64,000 bases of DNA from an uncultured Flavobacteriaceae bacterium (GTDB taxonomy: Bacteria; Bacteroidota; Bacteroidia; Flavobacteriales; Flavobacteriaceae): NCBI GenBank assembly GCA_947494715.1, contig CANLWG010000023.1:1-64000 (forward strand), read 5' to 3'. The notes under the pieces were generated by a model that was not told where the DNA came from, searched no databases, and was given only the letters and a program-made list of their open reading frames with translations. Positions within the stretch are counted from its first letter, which is position 1. The number at the start of each line of letters is the position of its first letter. Below are positions 43,092 to 51,950 of the stretch, one piece after another. Both the position numbers and the translations under genes were made by a program.

Positions 43092-43420
43092 TACATACAA
43101 CAACGTATCCTATGAAAAGCCTTAGTCCAGTTCTTTAAAGTTAAATACTATTTTCCCCGCCTGCCGGACGGGCAGGTTTCTTCCTTAAACCACCTTTTTT
43201 ATTTTGATATAACTTGCTTCGCATCCCTGCCCGTGGCGGGCAGGCTATGTGTGATCGTCCCCTTATGGTCGTCACCGGCATCTGTATGATCAAAAGTTAT
43301 AATAGAACCGGCCAGTTGCTATAAATGTGATTCCAATACCTTGGATCACCCACGTTGTTTTGTGATACGGTTCTTGCCGGAATTGTGCTGTTCAACTCTT
43401 TTTGGTACATCGGCGGTCAT
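43092..43420. repeat. Cassette junction, copy B of a diverged direct repeat
   Basis: Left end TACATACAAC (43092-43101), then GTATCCTATGAAAAGCC, AGTCCAGTTCTTTAAA, two extra GC-rich palindromes CCTGCC/GGCAGG (43160-43176) and CCTGCCCG/CGGGCAGG (43226-43244), GTCACCGGCATCTGTAT and GTTGTTTTGTGATACGGTTC. About 100 bp longer than copy A at 39.8 kb. No gene inside. Confidence 0.7.
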
Positions 43421-43484
43421 ACCTTTGTAAAGTCGCCCATCCAATTCACTTCTGAGTGCATAGACGTAAAACATAGTGGATGCA

Positions 43485-43511
43485 AAAAAGGTCCCTTATT
43501 AGGAGACCTTT
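43485..43511 (-). terminator. Intrinsic terminator (distal) downstream of tRNA-Arg
   Basis: On the minus strand AAAGGTC...GACCTTT forms a stem and is followed by a T run (T6, reading GACCTTTTTTGC). Confidence 0.6.
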
Positions 43512-43516
43512 GGTTA

Positions 43517-43533
43517 GTGACCGCGGAGGGATT
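43517..43533. repeat. 17 bp duplicate of the tRNA-Arg 3' end
   Basis: GTGACCGCGGAGGGATT at 43517-43533 is identical to 43631-43647, the last bases of the tRNA plus one. The copies are 114 bp apart in direct orientation, as in attL/attR pairs left by integration at a tRNA 3' end. Confidence 0.65.
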
Positions 43534-43581
43534 TGCGAGCGCACATCCTGCAAAGCTCCGCTTTGAAAATAGTTCAAACAA

Positions 43582-43612
43582 AAAAATGCTCAAGCAAGCT
43601 TGGCATTTTTTC
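43582..43612 (-). terminator. Intrinsic terminator (proximal) downstream of tRNA-Arg
   Basis: AAAAATGC (43582-43589) and GCATTTTT (43603-43610) pair, with CAAGCAAGCTTG in the loop. On the minus strand a T run follows (reading GCATTTTTTTG). It lies within the 114 bp segment between the 17 bp repeats. Confidence 0.6.
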
Positions 43613-43631
43613 TTGTCGAACTATTCATTCG

Positions 43632-43705
43632 TGACCGCGGAGGGATTCAAACCCCCAACCCTCAGAGCCGAAATCTGATGCGCTATTCAGTTGCGCCACG
43701 CGGCC
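43632..43705 (-). tRNA. tRNA-Arg (anticodon TCG)
   Basis: 74 nt cloverleaf on the minus strand. Acceptor GGCCGCG pairs with CGCGGTC (one G-T). D arm is GCGCAACTGAATAGCGC. Anticodon stem TCAGA/TCTGA has loop TTTCGGC giving anticodon TCG (Arg, CGA codon family). T arm is GGGGGTTTGAATCCC with TTTGAAT. Discriminator base A; CCA not encoded. An integration-type repeat of its 3' end is at 43517. Confidence 0.9.
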
Positions 43706-43736
43706 AGTGTAATTTTAGCGTACCGCTAAAAGCGGG

Positions 43737-44186
43737 CTAAGATAACCTATTTTTTACTATAGTAGAAATGGTTTTCCCATCCGCCTGTCCGGCCAATTCC
43801 TTGGAAACGATGCCCATAACTTTTCCCATATCCTTCATCCCAGAAGCACCTGTGGTATCTATGGTCTGTATCACTACTTTTTCTATTTCTTCCTCGGTCA
43901 GTTGTTCTGGAAGGAACTGTTCAATAATAGCGGCCTGTGCCAGTTCGGGTTCCGCCAAATCGATCCTACCCTGTTCTGTATAAATGGATGCGCTATCCTT
44001 GCGTTGTTTTACCAATTTCTGTACCAGCTTGATTTCATCGGCTTCCGAAAGACTTCCCCCTGCCCCGCTTTCGGTCTGTGCCAATAGCAAGGCCGACTTA
44101 ATGGCCCGAAGAGATTCCAAAGCTACCGAATCTTTGGACTTCATGGCCGTTTTCATTTGCTCCATTACCTGCTGTTGTAGGCCCAT
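43737..44186 (-). CDS. yqeY: GatB/YqeY-domain protein
   Basis: 149 aa from ATG at 44186 (start MGLQQQV). YqeY family: QVMEQMKTAMKSKDSVALES, LRAIKSALLLAQTE, QKLVKQRKDSASIYTEQGR and the C-terminal MGKVMGIVSKELAGQADGKT. Related to the tRNA-binding tail of the amidotransferase subunit GatB; precise role unknown. It sits after ftsZ but is separated by a strong terminator and has its own -7-like TATCTTTG (minus strand 44208-44215). Confidence 0.9.
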   Translation of the reverse strand: MGLQQQVMEQMKTAMKSKDSVALESLRAIKSALLLAQTESGAGGSLSEADEIKLVQKLVKQRKDSASIYTEQGRIDLAEPELAQAAIIEQFLPEQLTEEEIEKVVIQTIDTTGASGMKDMGKVMGIVSKELAGQADGKTISTIVKNRLS

Positions 44187-44207
44187 AACTTCTAATTTTT
44201 CGAACCG

Positions 44208-44215
44208 CAAAGATA
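44208..44215 (-). promoter_or_regulatory. -7 box upstream of yqeY
   Basis: On the minus strand TATCTTTG, a perfect TAnnTTTG -7 box about 22 bp before the yqeY ATG. A clear -33 TTG was not found. Confidence 0.45.
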
Positions 44216-44222
44216 AAAAAAT

Positions 44223-44253
44223 AAACCCGAAAATAATTGTTATTTTCGGGTTT
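44223..44253 (-). terminator. Intrinsic terminator of the dcw operon after ftsZ
   Basis: Perfect 14 bp inverted repeat AAACCCGAAAATAA / TTATTTTCGGGTTT with a 3 nt loop. In the minus direction it is followed by TTATTTTTTATCT. It lies 24 bp past the ftsZ stop and would end the long dcw transcript before yqeY. Confidence 0.8.
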
Positions 44254-44276
44254 GGCCTATTTGGGGAAAATGGCAG

Positions 44277-46199
44277 CTAATCCACGTTATCATTTAAAAA
44301 TGAATTGTTGGAACGTAATTGAATCTCTCCATTACTATCTTCACTTAGGCTAGTTCTAGAAACCTTGGCCTGTCCTGGGTTTTCATTCAAATCCACACCT
44401 TGGCGCTTATAAGCCGGTTCTTTTTCTATCTCGTCAATATTGCTGAGACTGTTCTGGAATTTATAATTGAAATCCTTTAATTTTCTTCTTCTTTCATCTG
44501 CCCTTGCCTTTAACAATTCCTCAATAGGAATTTCCATGGGGTCGATATCCTTGGATATCCGTTTTTCATCATTACCCGCTATCGTCTTTTTCTCAAATAT
44601 TAGCTCGTCCTCTATTATTTTAGGGTCATACTCCTCTGCCTTGGACTTGGCACCGGTAAGCTTATTCTCCAGTTCCATATAATCATCCAAGCTATATCGG
44701 GTTTCACCATCTTTATTGTATTCCAATACAGGTACTACTTCAATATGATCGTTTACGTCTATTTCCTTTACCTCTTCATCCAAGCTAAAAGTGATTACAT
44801 TTTCTTTTTCTTCATCCTCATCTTCTTCACGGGACAAAGGCATATCAAAACTCATGGTAATCTGCTCCTTTTTGGACGAGACCACTTCGGGATCAACTAC
44901 TTCGATATCATTAAGGGTATCCTTGGAATCTATGATGATGAAATCATCTTCTGAGACTTCTCCCTTTACCACTTCTTCGACCACTTCTTCATAGAAAACA
45001 TTAAAATTCTTGATATAGTTGGTAGTAGGAATCAAATCCATTCCCAACTCTTCCTCTTCTTCAGCCAGTTTATAGGTTATTTGAGGCACTTCACTTTCTT
45101 CCTCCTGTAGTTGATGTACAATAGCTTTTGGAGTCAAATTCTGTTCAGCTTTCTGTCCCTCTTCCAAGTTATGGATGATTTTTTTAGACTCCGTATTTAC
45201 GATATCATCTTGCTGATCTATGTTAAACCCCGTGGCGATGACCGTAACGGCAATGGCCTCACCCAGGTTCTCATCCTCGCCTACACCCATAATAATATTG
45301 GCACCATAACCGGCCTCTATCTGGATGTGGTCATTGATTTCACCTATTTCATCTATAGTAATCTCTTGGGAACCGGAAACAATCAACAATAACACGTTTT
45401 TGGCCCCTGTAATCTTATTGTCGTTCAACAAGGGAGAATCCAATGCCTTTACGATGGCTTCATGGGCCCTAGAAGAACCGGATGCCATTGCGGATCCCAT
45501 AATGGCCGTACCACTATTGGAAAGTACTGTTTTGGCGTCCCTAAGGTCAATATTCTGTGTATAGTGATGGGTGATAACCTCGGCAATACCCCGGGCAGCA
45601 GTGGCCAAAACCTCATCGGCCTTGGAGAAACCGGCCTTGAAGCCTAAATTTCCATACACTTCACGTAATTTATTGTTATTGATAACTATAAGGGAATCTA
45701 CATTGGAGCGTAATTTTTCAATCCCAACCTGAGCCTGTTGGCAACGCATTTTACCTTCAAACTGAAAGGGCATGGTAACTATGCCCACGGTAAGCACGTC
45801 CATTTCCTTTGCCTGTTTTGCAATTACGGGAGCGGCACCAGTACCCGTTCCCCCGCCCATACCGGCAGTAATGAAAATCATTTTTGTTGTGGTATCCAGC
45901 ATACCCTTAATATCCTCCATACTTTCCAATGCGGCCTGTTCCCCTACCTCGGGGTTGGCCCCGGCACCAAGTCCTTCTGTTAGGGAAACTCCCAGTTGGA
46001 TCTTATTCGGTACGGCACTGTTCTGAAGCGCTTGTTGATCGGTATTGCAGATAACAAAATCAACTCCGTTTATGCCGGCCTGGAACATATGATTAATGGC
46101 GTTGCTTCCACCACCACCAACGCCAATGACCTTTATGACATTACTTTGATTTTTGGGCAGATCAAAGGCAATATTTTCAAATTCCGTGTTCTTGCTCAT
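44277..46199 (-). CDS. ftsZ: Cell division protein FtsZ
   Basis: 640 aa tubulin-like GTPase that polymerises into the division ring. Residues 1-320: GTPase domain with the signature GGGTGTG (115-121) and N-terminal GVGGGGSNAINHMF. Residues about 330-600: long acidic, disordered linker (runs of Glu/Asp, e.g. SREEDEDEEKENV), longer than the roughly 380-400 aa proteobacterial proteins but usual for Flavobacteriia. The C-terminus IQLRSNNSFLNDNVD is the conserved flavobacterial tail thought to bind FtsA. Start 38 bp after ftsA. Confidence 0.95.
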   Translation of the reverse strand: MSKNTEFENIAFDLPKNQSNVIKVIGVGGGGSNAINHMFQAGINGVDFVICNTDQQALQNSAVPNKIQLGVSLTEGLGAGANPEVGEQAALESMEDIKGMLDTTTKMIFITAGMGGGTGTGAAPVIAKQAKEMDVLTVGIVTMPFQFEGKMRCQQAQVGIEKLRSNVDSLIVINNNKLREVYGNLGFKAGFSKADEVLATAARGIAEVITHHYTQNIDLRDAKTVLSNSGTAIMGSAMASGSSRAHEAIVKALDSPLLNDNKITGAKNVLLLIVSGSQEITIDEIGEINDHIQIEAGYGANIIMGVGEDENLGEAIAVTVIATGFNIDQQDDIVNTESKKIIHNLEEGQKAEQNLTPKAIVHQLQEEESEVPQITYKLAEEEEELGMDLIPTTNYIKNFNVFYEEVVEEVVKGEVSEDDFIIIDSKDTLNDIEVVDPEVVSSKKEQITMSFDMPLSREEDEDEEKENVITFSLDEEVKEIDVNDHIEVVPVLEYNKDGETRYSLDDYMELENKLTGAKSKAEEYDPKIIEDELIFEKKTIAGNDEKRISKDIDPMEIPIEELLKARADERRRKLKDFNYKFQNSLSNIDEIEKEPAYKRQGVDLNENPGQAKVSRTSLSEDSNGEIQLRSNNSFLNDNVD

Positions 46200-46237
46200 A
46201 TTCTTTTAATTACTGGTTATTATATTCTTATACTATT

Positions 46238-47563
46238 CTATTCCGCATTGTCCAAAAAATCCTTGAGTTTTTCCGACCATTTATCAAAAACGGATTTTCT
46301 TTCTTTTTTGACCCTTGTGCCTCCAACAGTCTCCGGTTCATGACCCGCATAGGCCATTTCTTCTTCATTTTCAAGACTTTGCGCTACTTCTCTCTCTTTA
46401 TTCTGGTTTTTTAAGGCATTCATCAAAAGACCAACTGCAGTAGCATACAAAGGGCTAGCTATAGCTTCTTCCGAGTCTCCGGCAAGATGTTCATTAGGGT
46501 AGCCGATACGGGTATCCATACCGGTAATGTACTCCACCAATTGCTTTAAGTGTTTTAGCTGACTCCCACCACCTGTAAGCACGATACCTGCAATGAGTTT
46601 CTTTTTTTGCTCTTCGTGCCCATAGTTCTTTATTTCAACATATACCTGCTCTATAATTTCGACTACTCTGGCATGAATGATCTTGGAGAGGTTCTTTAGG
46701 GTAATTTCCTTGGGCTCCCTACCGCGAAGCCCGGGAATGGATACAATTTCATTATCCCGATTCTCCCCTGGCCATGCCGAACCAAACTTGATTTTCAGTA
46801 ATTCTGCCTGCTTTTCTATAATGGAACACCCCTCTTTGATATCCTCGGTAATAACACCGCCCCCAAATGGAATCACCGCGGTATGGCGAATAATACCATC
46901 CTTAAAGATGGCCAAATCCGTGGTTCCCCCACCAATATCGATCAAGGCAACTCCCGCTTCCTTCTCTTCCTGGCTCAATACGGCATCCGAAGAGGCCAAA
47001 GGTTCCAAAGTAATATTACCCAGGTCTAGACCAGCACTCTTTATACACCTCCCCACATTTTTTATGGACGAAACCTGCCCTACCACTACATGGAAATTAG
47101 CCTCCAAACGTCCCCCATACATTCCAATGGGTTGCTTGATTTCGGCTTGGCCATCAACCTTATACTCCTGTGGCAATACATGAATAATTTCCTCCCCAGG
47201 CAGCATAACCAGTTTGTATACCTGATTACATAGTTGATCCAAATCATCTTCATTGATTACCTCTTCCGAGTCCGAACGTGTAATATAATCGCTATGCTGA
47301 AGGCTTCTGATATGCTGACCCGCTATTCCCACGACGACCGAACTGATTTTTAATCCCGAATTGGCCTCGGCCTCCTCAACGGCCTGCTGAATGGATTTAA
47401 TGGTTTGGGTAATATTGTTCACAACGCCCCGGTGTACGCCCAAACTTTTGGATCGTCCAATACCGAGAACCTCAATTTTTCCATATTCGTTTTCCCTGCC
47501 GATTATGGCCACGATCTTTGTTGTCCCAATGTCCAACCCAACTGAATATTTACCTTGTTCCAT
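46238..47563 (-). CDS. ftsA: Cell division protein FtsA
   Basis: 441 aa from ATG at 47563 (MEQGKYSVGLDIGTTK), preceded by AAGGA; an upstream Met is less likely. Actin-fold ATPase tethering FtsZ to the membrane. Phosphate 1 loop LDIGTTKIVAIIG, phosphate 2 LIDIGGGTTDLAIF, adenosine motif GIVLTGGGSQLKHL. The C-terminal helix SVFDKWSEKLKDFLDNAE is the membrane-targeting amphipathic segment. Begins 8 bp after the ftsQ stop. Confidence 0.95.
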   Translation of the reverse strand: MEQGKYSVGLDIGTTKIVAIIGRENEYGKIEVLGIGRSKSLGVHRGVVNNITQTIKSIQQAVEEAEANSGLKISSVVVGIAGQHIRSLQHSDYITRSDSEEVINEDDLDQLCNQVYKLVMLPGEEIIHVLPQEYKVDGQAEIKQPIGMYGGRLEANFHVVVGQVSSIKNVGRCIKSAGLDLGNITLEPLASSDAVLSQEEKEAGVALIDIGGGTTDLAIFKDGIIRHTAVIPFGGGVITEDIKEGCSIIEKQAELLKIKFGSAWPGENRDNEIVSIPGLRGREPKEITLKNLSKIIHARVVEIIEQVYVEIKNYGHEEQKKKLIAGIVLTGGGSQLKHLKQLVEYITGMDTRIGYPNEHLAGDSEEAIASPLYATAVGLLMNALKNQNKEREVAQSLENEEEMAYAGHEPETVGGTRVKKERKSVFDKWSEKLKDFLDNAE

Positions 47564-47571
47564 TGTTATCC

Positions 47572-48291
47572 TTAAATTTTGGTGCATACTACCTGATTGT
47601 TAAACTCCAAGTTTACCATTGCATATTCCTCCAACGTTTTATCCCTATTCGCTTTGGCATAAAACGCCTTGAAGTTGTTAAACTTTTCTTCCAGATTGTC
47701 TATACCGCCCAAATGGACTACAAACTGTTCCATTCGAAATTTCAATTGGTATCTTTCCTCTTCCTCAATGTGGATACCAATTACATTTTTACGGAGAAAA
47801 TCGTCCTGATTTATATACTTCAGAATTTCATAGACATCCTCCAAACCCTTTCCTGTAATCTTACCGGTAATTATAGGAACCCTAGCAGAATGACTCATGG
47901 ACAACGGCATACGTTTCCCTTCATCATCTAGATAAAACTTTGAATTCCCCTCTATGCGTCCGATTGGTTTGCGTTGAACAATTTTAGACGTAAGCTCACC
48001 ATTTACAGTAAGATAAACTTGGGCACTTTTCACCATTTCATCGGCCTCGATGACCTTTTCTATAGTATTCAAAACTAATTTTTCTTTAGGCATATTTATG
48101 ATAGGCCCATAATTTTGTATTAACAATTTATTAACCATGCCCTGTGTGATATAGAGATTTTGGTCTCCGACAAACTCAATGTTGACACCCTCTACTTTTT
48201 TCTTTTCGTTCCTATGGTTGGAAAATGCGTAAAGCCCCATTATTACTAGGCTAAGCGCACCAATCTTGATGTAGTTCCAATTAATTCGCAT
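47572..48291 (-). CDS. ftsQ: Cell division protein FtsQ/DivIB
   Basis: 239 aa bitopic protein. One N-terminal membrane helix (IKIGALSLVIMGLYAF), then a POTRA domain (VEGVNIEFVGDQNLYITQGM) and a beta domain. It should link FtsL/FtsB and the septal synthase FtsI in the periplasm. Overlaps the murC 3' end by 11 bp, consistent with translational coupling. Confidence 0.85.
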   Translation of the reverse strand: MRINWNYIKIGALSLVIMGLYAFSNHRNEKKKVEGVNIEFVGDQNLYITQGMVNKLLIQNYGPIINMPKEKLVLNTIEKVIEADEMVKSAQVYLTVNGELTSKIVQRKPIGRIEGNSKFYLDDEGKRMPLSMSHSARVPIITGKITGKGLEDVYEILKYINQDDFLRKNVIGIHIEEEERYQLKFRMEQFVVHLGGIDNLEEKFNNFKAFYAKANRDKTLEEYAMVNLEFNNQVVCTKI

Positions 48292-49633
48292 ACTCCAATT
48301 CGCTTTTAATTTTAGATACTTCCAATCCTATATCCCCTGCCCCCATGGTTAAAAGGATTTCAGGATCTTGCTTTTTTATTTCTTGTATTAAATCCGATTT
48401 TTTAATTAATTTTTTATTTGGATTTTCAATTTTTCCCATTAACCACTTCGAAGAAATTCCTGACATAGGTTTTTCTCGTGCCGGGTAAATATCCAACAGG
48501 AGAACAGTATCGAATTTTGACAAACTTTCAGCAAAATCATCCGCAAAATCCTTTGTCCTCGAAAATAAATGTGGTTGAAAAACTGCTGTAATATTTTTTC
48601 CGGGGTGCATTTCCCTAACCGCATCGTAAACGGCATTGATTTCTGTAGGATGATGCGCATAATCATCGATAAATATGAAATCTTTCGATTTAATTTGATA
48701 GGAAAACCTTCGTTGTACGCCTTTAAAGGTCGCCAGTGCCAGTGCCAATTCGTCCAAGGGGTTTCCGGATTGCTCGGCCATGGCAAAAGCCGCCAATCCA
48801 TTAAGCAAGTTGTGCCTACCGGGCTTGTTGAACTTAACACCTGTAATTGTAGTATGAGGTGTTACTACATCAAAAATATAGGTTCCCTGCTCTATCCGTA
48901 GATTACGGATACAATAATCCGACCCATCTTCAATTCCATACGTAGTGCCCTGTAATGGCAGGCCATTCCGTACGAACAATTGACCTCCCGGTTTTAAACG
49001 TTCCGTGAATTCTTGAAAGGATTTTCGTAACGCCGCGCTATCCCCATAAATATCAAGGTGATCGGCATCCATAGAGGTTACGCAGGCCACATCTGGATAC
49101 AACTTGAGGAAGGAGCGATCAAATTCATCCGCTTCTACCACGGAATATTGTGCTCCACGAAACAAAAAATTACTATCAAAATCTTCGGATATACCACCTA
49201 AAAATGCAGTAAGCGGTGTTCCGGTTTCATTGAGCAAATGTGCCAAAATACTCGATGTTGTAGTTTTCCCATGTGTGCCGGCCACCGCAAAACAAAAGGT
49301 ATCCTTGGTAATTAGGCCTAAAACTTCGGAACGTTTTTTTATTTCAAAACCTCTCTTCAAAAAGTATTGATACTCCGAATTGTCCTTGGGAACGGCAGGG
49401 GTATAGACCACAAGGGTTTTCTCTATTTCAAAAAACTGGTTAGGAATTGTATTCGCATCATCTTCATAATGTACCGATATACCTAACTTCTGCAACTCCC
49501 TGGTCAATGGCGTTTCCGTTTTGTCATATCCCGCCACGTTCTTATGGATGAACTTGAAATAACGCGCCAAGGCGGACATGCCTATACCTCCTATTCCAAT
49601 GAAATACACGTTATGTATGTTAGTCAAGTTCAA
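48281..49633 (-). CDS. murC: UDP-N-acetylmuramate--L-alanine ligase
   Basis: 450 aa cytoplasmic Mur ligase that adds L-Ala to UDP-MurNAc using ATP. N-terminal Rossmann region IGIGGIGMSALARYF binds the UDP part; P-loop is AGTHGKTTTSSILAHL (around residue 118). Central DDYAHHPTEINAVYDAVREM is the carbamyl-lysine/ADP region of MurC; C-terminal LLTMGAGDIGLEV closes it. Overlaps ftsQ by 11 bp and follows murG by 27 bp. Confidence 0.95.
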   Translation of the reverse strand: MNLTNIHNVYFIGIGGIGMSALARYFKFIHKNVAGYDKTETPLTRELQKLGISVHYEDDANTIPNQFFEIEKTLVVYTPAVPKDNSEYQYFLKRGFEIKKRSEVLGLITKDTFCFAVAGTHGKTTTSSILAHLLNETGTPLTAFLGGISEDFDSNFLFRGAQYSVVEADEFDRSFLKLYPDVACVTSMDADHLDIYGDSAALRKSFQEFTERLKPGGQLFVRNGLPLQGTTYGIEDGSDYCIRNLRIEQGTYIFDVVTPHTTITGVKFNKPGRHNLLNGLAAFAMAEQSGNPLDELALALATFKGVQRRFSYQIKSKDFIFIDDYAHHPTEINAVYDAVREMHPGKNITAVFQPHLFSRTKDFADDFAESLSKFDTVLLLDIYPAREKPMSGISSKWLMGKIENPNKKLIKKSDLIQEIKKQDPEILLTMGAGDIGLEVSKIKSELEYAN

Positions 49634-49660
49634 AATTATACCCAGGGTTTACTTGATATA

Positions 49661-50761
49661 TTATGTATTCAGTGCGTTTAACAATTTCTCTATTTCGTCC
49701 GCGATATGTTTCGTTGCATTGGGCATAGCCTCATTCTTTAAATTGACACCCAACTCTTCTTGCTTTTCCTTGGATTGATGCAAGTCTGAAAAAACGGTTT
49801 CAAACTTTTCATCCAACTCGGTTTCCCGTAACATCAAAGCGGCATTCCTAGCTACCAAAGCCAGTGCATTTTTGGTCTGGTGATCCTCTGCTACGTTGGG
49901 TGAAGGAATAAATATCGTCGGTTTGCCTACGATACATAATTCGGATACCGAGCCAGCTCCCGATCTTGAAATGATGTAGTCCGCCGCGGCATAGGCGAAA
50001 TCCATTTTGTTCAAAAAATCGAAAACCTTGACATTCTCAGTAGTATATTTTTTGTACTGCTCAAAATACAGTTTGCCACATTGCCATACTACCTGTAGGT
50101 CTTTGGATGCAAAATATTCCAGTTCCTTTTCAATCAACTGGTTGATACGTCTGGCCCCCAAACTTCCGCCTAAGATCAACACCATCTTTTTCTCGGGATC
50201 CAACCTAAAAAAGGCCTTTGCTTTGGAACCGGTCACCTTCATATTCACCAAATCCTCCCGTACGGGATTACCAGTTTTTACAATTTTTGTAGTCGGAAAA
50301 AACTTTTCCATCCCATCGTAGGCCACACAGATTTTAGCGACTTTATCCTTGAGCAGTTTGTTGGTAATACCCGCATAGGAATTCTGTTCTTGAAGTACAC
50401 AGGGAATACCCCGTCCAGAAGCCACCTGTAACAACGGGCCACTGGCAAAACCACCTGTTCCTATGACGACATCAGGTTTAAATTGGGATACTATTTTTCG
50501 CGATTTCAACAAACTACTTATCAATTTAAAGGGAAACATCAAATTTTTAAGGGTCAGTTTCCGCTGTAACCCTGTAATCCATAATCCTTCAATTTTATAT
50601 CCTGCCTGCGGTACTTTCTCCATTTCCATCCGATCTTTTGCACCTACGAATAAAAATTCGGCATCCGGATACCTCCTTTTCAATTCATTGGCTAGGGCAA
50701 TGGCCGGATATATATGTCCTCCCGTACCTCCTCCAGAAAGTATGACCCTATAATTGCCCAC
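49661..50761 (-). CDS. murG: UDP-GlcNAc:lipid I GlcNAc transferase
   Basis: 366 aa GT28 glycosyltransferase making lipid II on the inner membrane face. N-terminal [19 protein letters not shown] (G loop 1), middle [10 protein letters not shown], and the UDP-GlcNAc motif [20 protein letters not shown]. Start overlaps the ftsW 3' end by 14 bp. Confidence 0.95.
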   Translation of the reverse strand: MGNYRVILSGGGTGGHIYPAIALANELKRRYPDAEFLFVGAKDRMEMEKVPQAGYKIEGLWITGLQRKLTLKNLMFPFKLISSLLKSRKIVSQFKPDVVIGTGGFASGPLLQVASGRGIPCVLQEQNSYAGITNKLLKDKVAKICVAYDGMEKFFPTTKIVKTGNPVREDLVNMKVTGSKAKAFFRLDPEKKMVLILGGSLGARRINQLIEKELEYFASKDLQVVWQCGKLYFEQYKKYTTENVKVFDFLNKMDFAYAAADYIISRSGAGSVSELCIVGKPTIFIPSPNVAEDHQTKNALALVARNAALMLRETELDEKFETVFSDLHQSKEKQEELGVNLKNEAMPNATKHIADEIEKLLNALNT

Positions 50762-51947
50762 TCAACACTTGTAAAGGATTTGAATCATCAATATCCAATG
50801 TCTTTCGCTCTACTTCATTATCCTTATTGCTTGCACTCAATATGATGCCAATGGCCAAACACGTCATCCAACTGGAGGTTCCACCACTACTTATTAATGG
50901 CAAGGTCTGGCCCGTTACGGGAAACAGTTCAACTGCAACAGCCATGTTGATCAAAGCCTGAAAAACAATAGGCAGACCGACTCCTAAAACCAGCAATTTT
51001 CCAAAAATGGTTCCATTGCTATTGGCCACCACCACAATTCGGAACAATAAAAACAGATAGAAAAACATCAAAACAAAGCCACCCACAAGACCGTATTCTT
51101 CCACAATTATGGCATAAATGAAATCCGAAGAGCTTTGGGGCAAAAAATTCTTCTGTATGCTTTTGCCAGCTCCTTTACCTACAATTCCCCCCGAGGCAAT
51201 GGCAATCTTGGCCTTCTCTATCTGATAGTCCGCCTCGGTATCCTCGGGATTCCAAAAATTTTCTACCCTACTCATCCAAGTATCCACACGATTGGGAAAA
51301 AGATCAGGTGCGGCCTTTGCAGTGAGTATGAAAAGTGTAAGGCAAACCATTCCTGTACCAACTATTCCAAATATGTATTTCAAAGGATATCCGCCTAAAA
51401 AACAAAGCAAAAGCACCATGGAAAATAAGATTGCAGCCGTAGAAAAATTGGCAGGCAATATCAACACAACAACCAAAAAAACAGGAATCCACAAGGGTAG
51501 GATACTTTCTTTAAAAGTGATGGCCTTATCCTTGATCTTGGTCAAATACCGAGCTACATAAATCATGAGGACCACAGCGGCCAGATTTGAAGTTTGGAAC
51601 GTTATCCCCACAAAAGGAATCCGAATCCATCTGCTGGCATTGGCCCCTTCAATAGTATCTCCTTGCGCCAGCGTAAATACCAATAAAACTAGTACAACAG
51701 GCATTGCAATAATGGATAGTCCCTTAAAAAAATGGGAAGGAATCCTGTGTACCCCATAAATAATCCCAAAACCTAAAAACAAAAGCAAAGCGTGTTTAAT
51801 CAAATGCCCCGTAGTGGTACCATTGCCCACAACATACACCAGGTTACTACTGGCACTATAGACAGGTAGAAACGAAAATACTGCCAATAGTGCCACAACG
51901 GCCCAAATAGCCTTATCTCCCTTAATGTTTTTTAATAACCGTAACAT
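50748..51947 (-). CDS. ftsW: Septal peptidoglycan glycosyltransferase FtsW (SEDS)
   Basis: 399 aa polytopic membrane protein with about ten helices, polymerising lipid II at the septum. SEDS signatures: the [20 protein letters not shown] helix region, the extracellular loop with FNPED-like [20 protein letters not shown], and the C-terminal [17 protein letters not shown]. Ends 14 bp inside murG; follows murD by 3 bp. Confidence 0.95.
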   Translation of the reverse strand: MLRLLKNIKGDKAIWAVVALLAVFSFLPVYSASSNLVYVVGNGTTTGHLIKHALLLFLGFGIIYGVHRIPSHFFKGLSIIAMPVVLVLLVFTLAQGDTIEGANASRWIRIPFVGITFQTSNLAAVVLMIYVARYLTKIKDKAITFKESILPLWIPVFLVVVLILPANFSTAAILFSMVLLLCFLGGYPLKYIFGIVGTGMVCLTLFILTAKAAPDLFPNRVDTWMSRVENFWNPEDTEADYQIEKAKIAIASGGIVGKGAGKSIQKNFLPQSSSDFIYAIIVEEYGLVGGFVLMFFYLFLLFRIVVVANSNGTIFGKLLVLGVGLPIVFQALINMAVAVELFPVTGQTLPLISSGGTSSWMTCLAIGIILSASNKDNEVERKTLDIDDSNPLQVLSGQL

Positions 51948-51950
51948 GGG

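Noticed and set aside
43355-43678. 107-codon frame on the + strand across repeat copy B and the tRNA
   Set aside because: It overlaps the tRNA gene and terminators; the translation has no domain.
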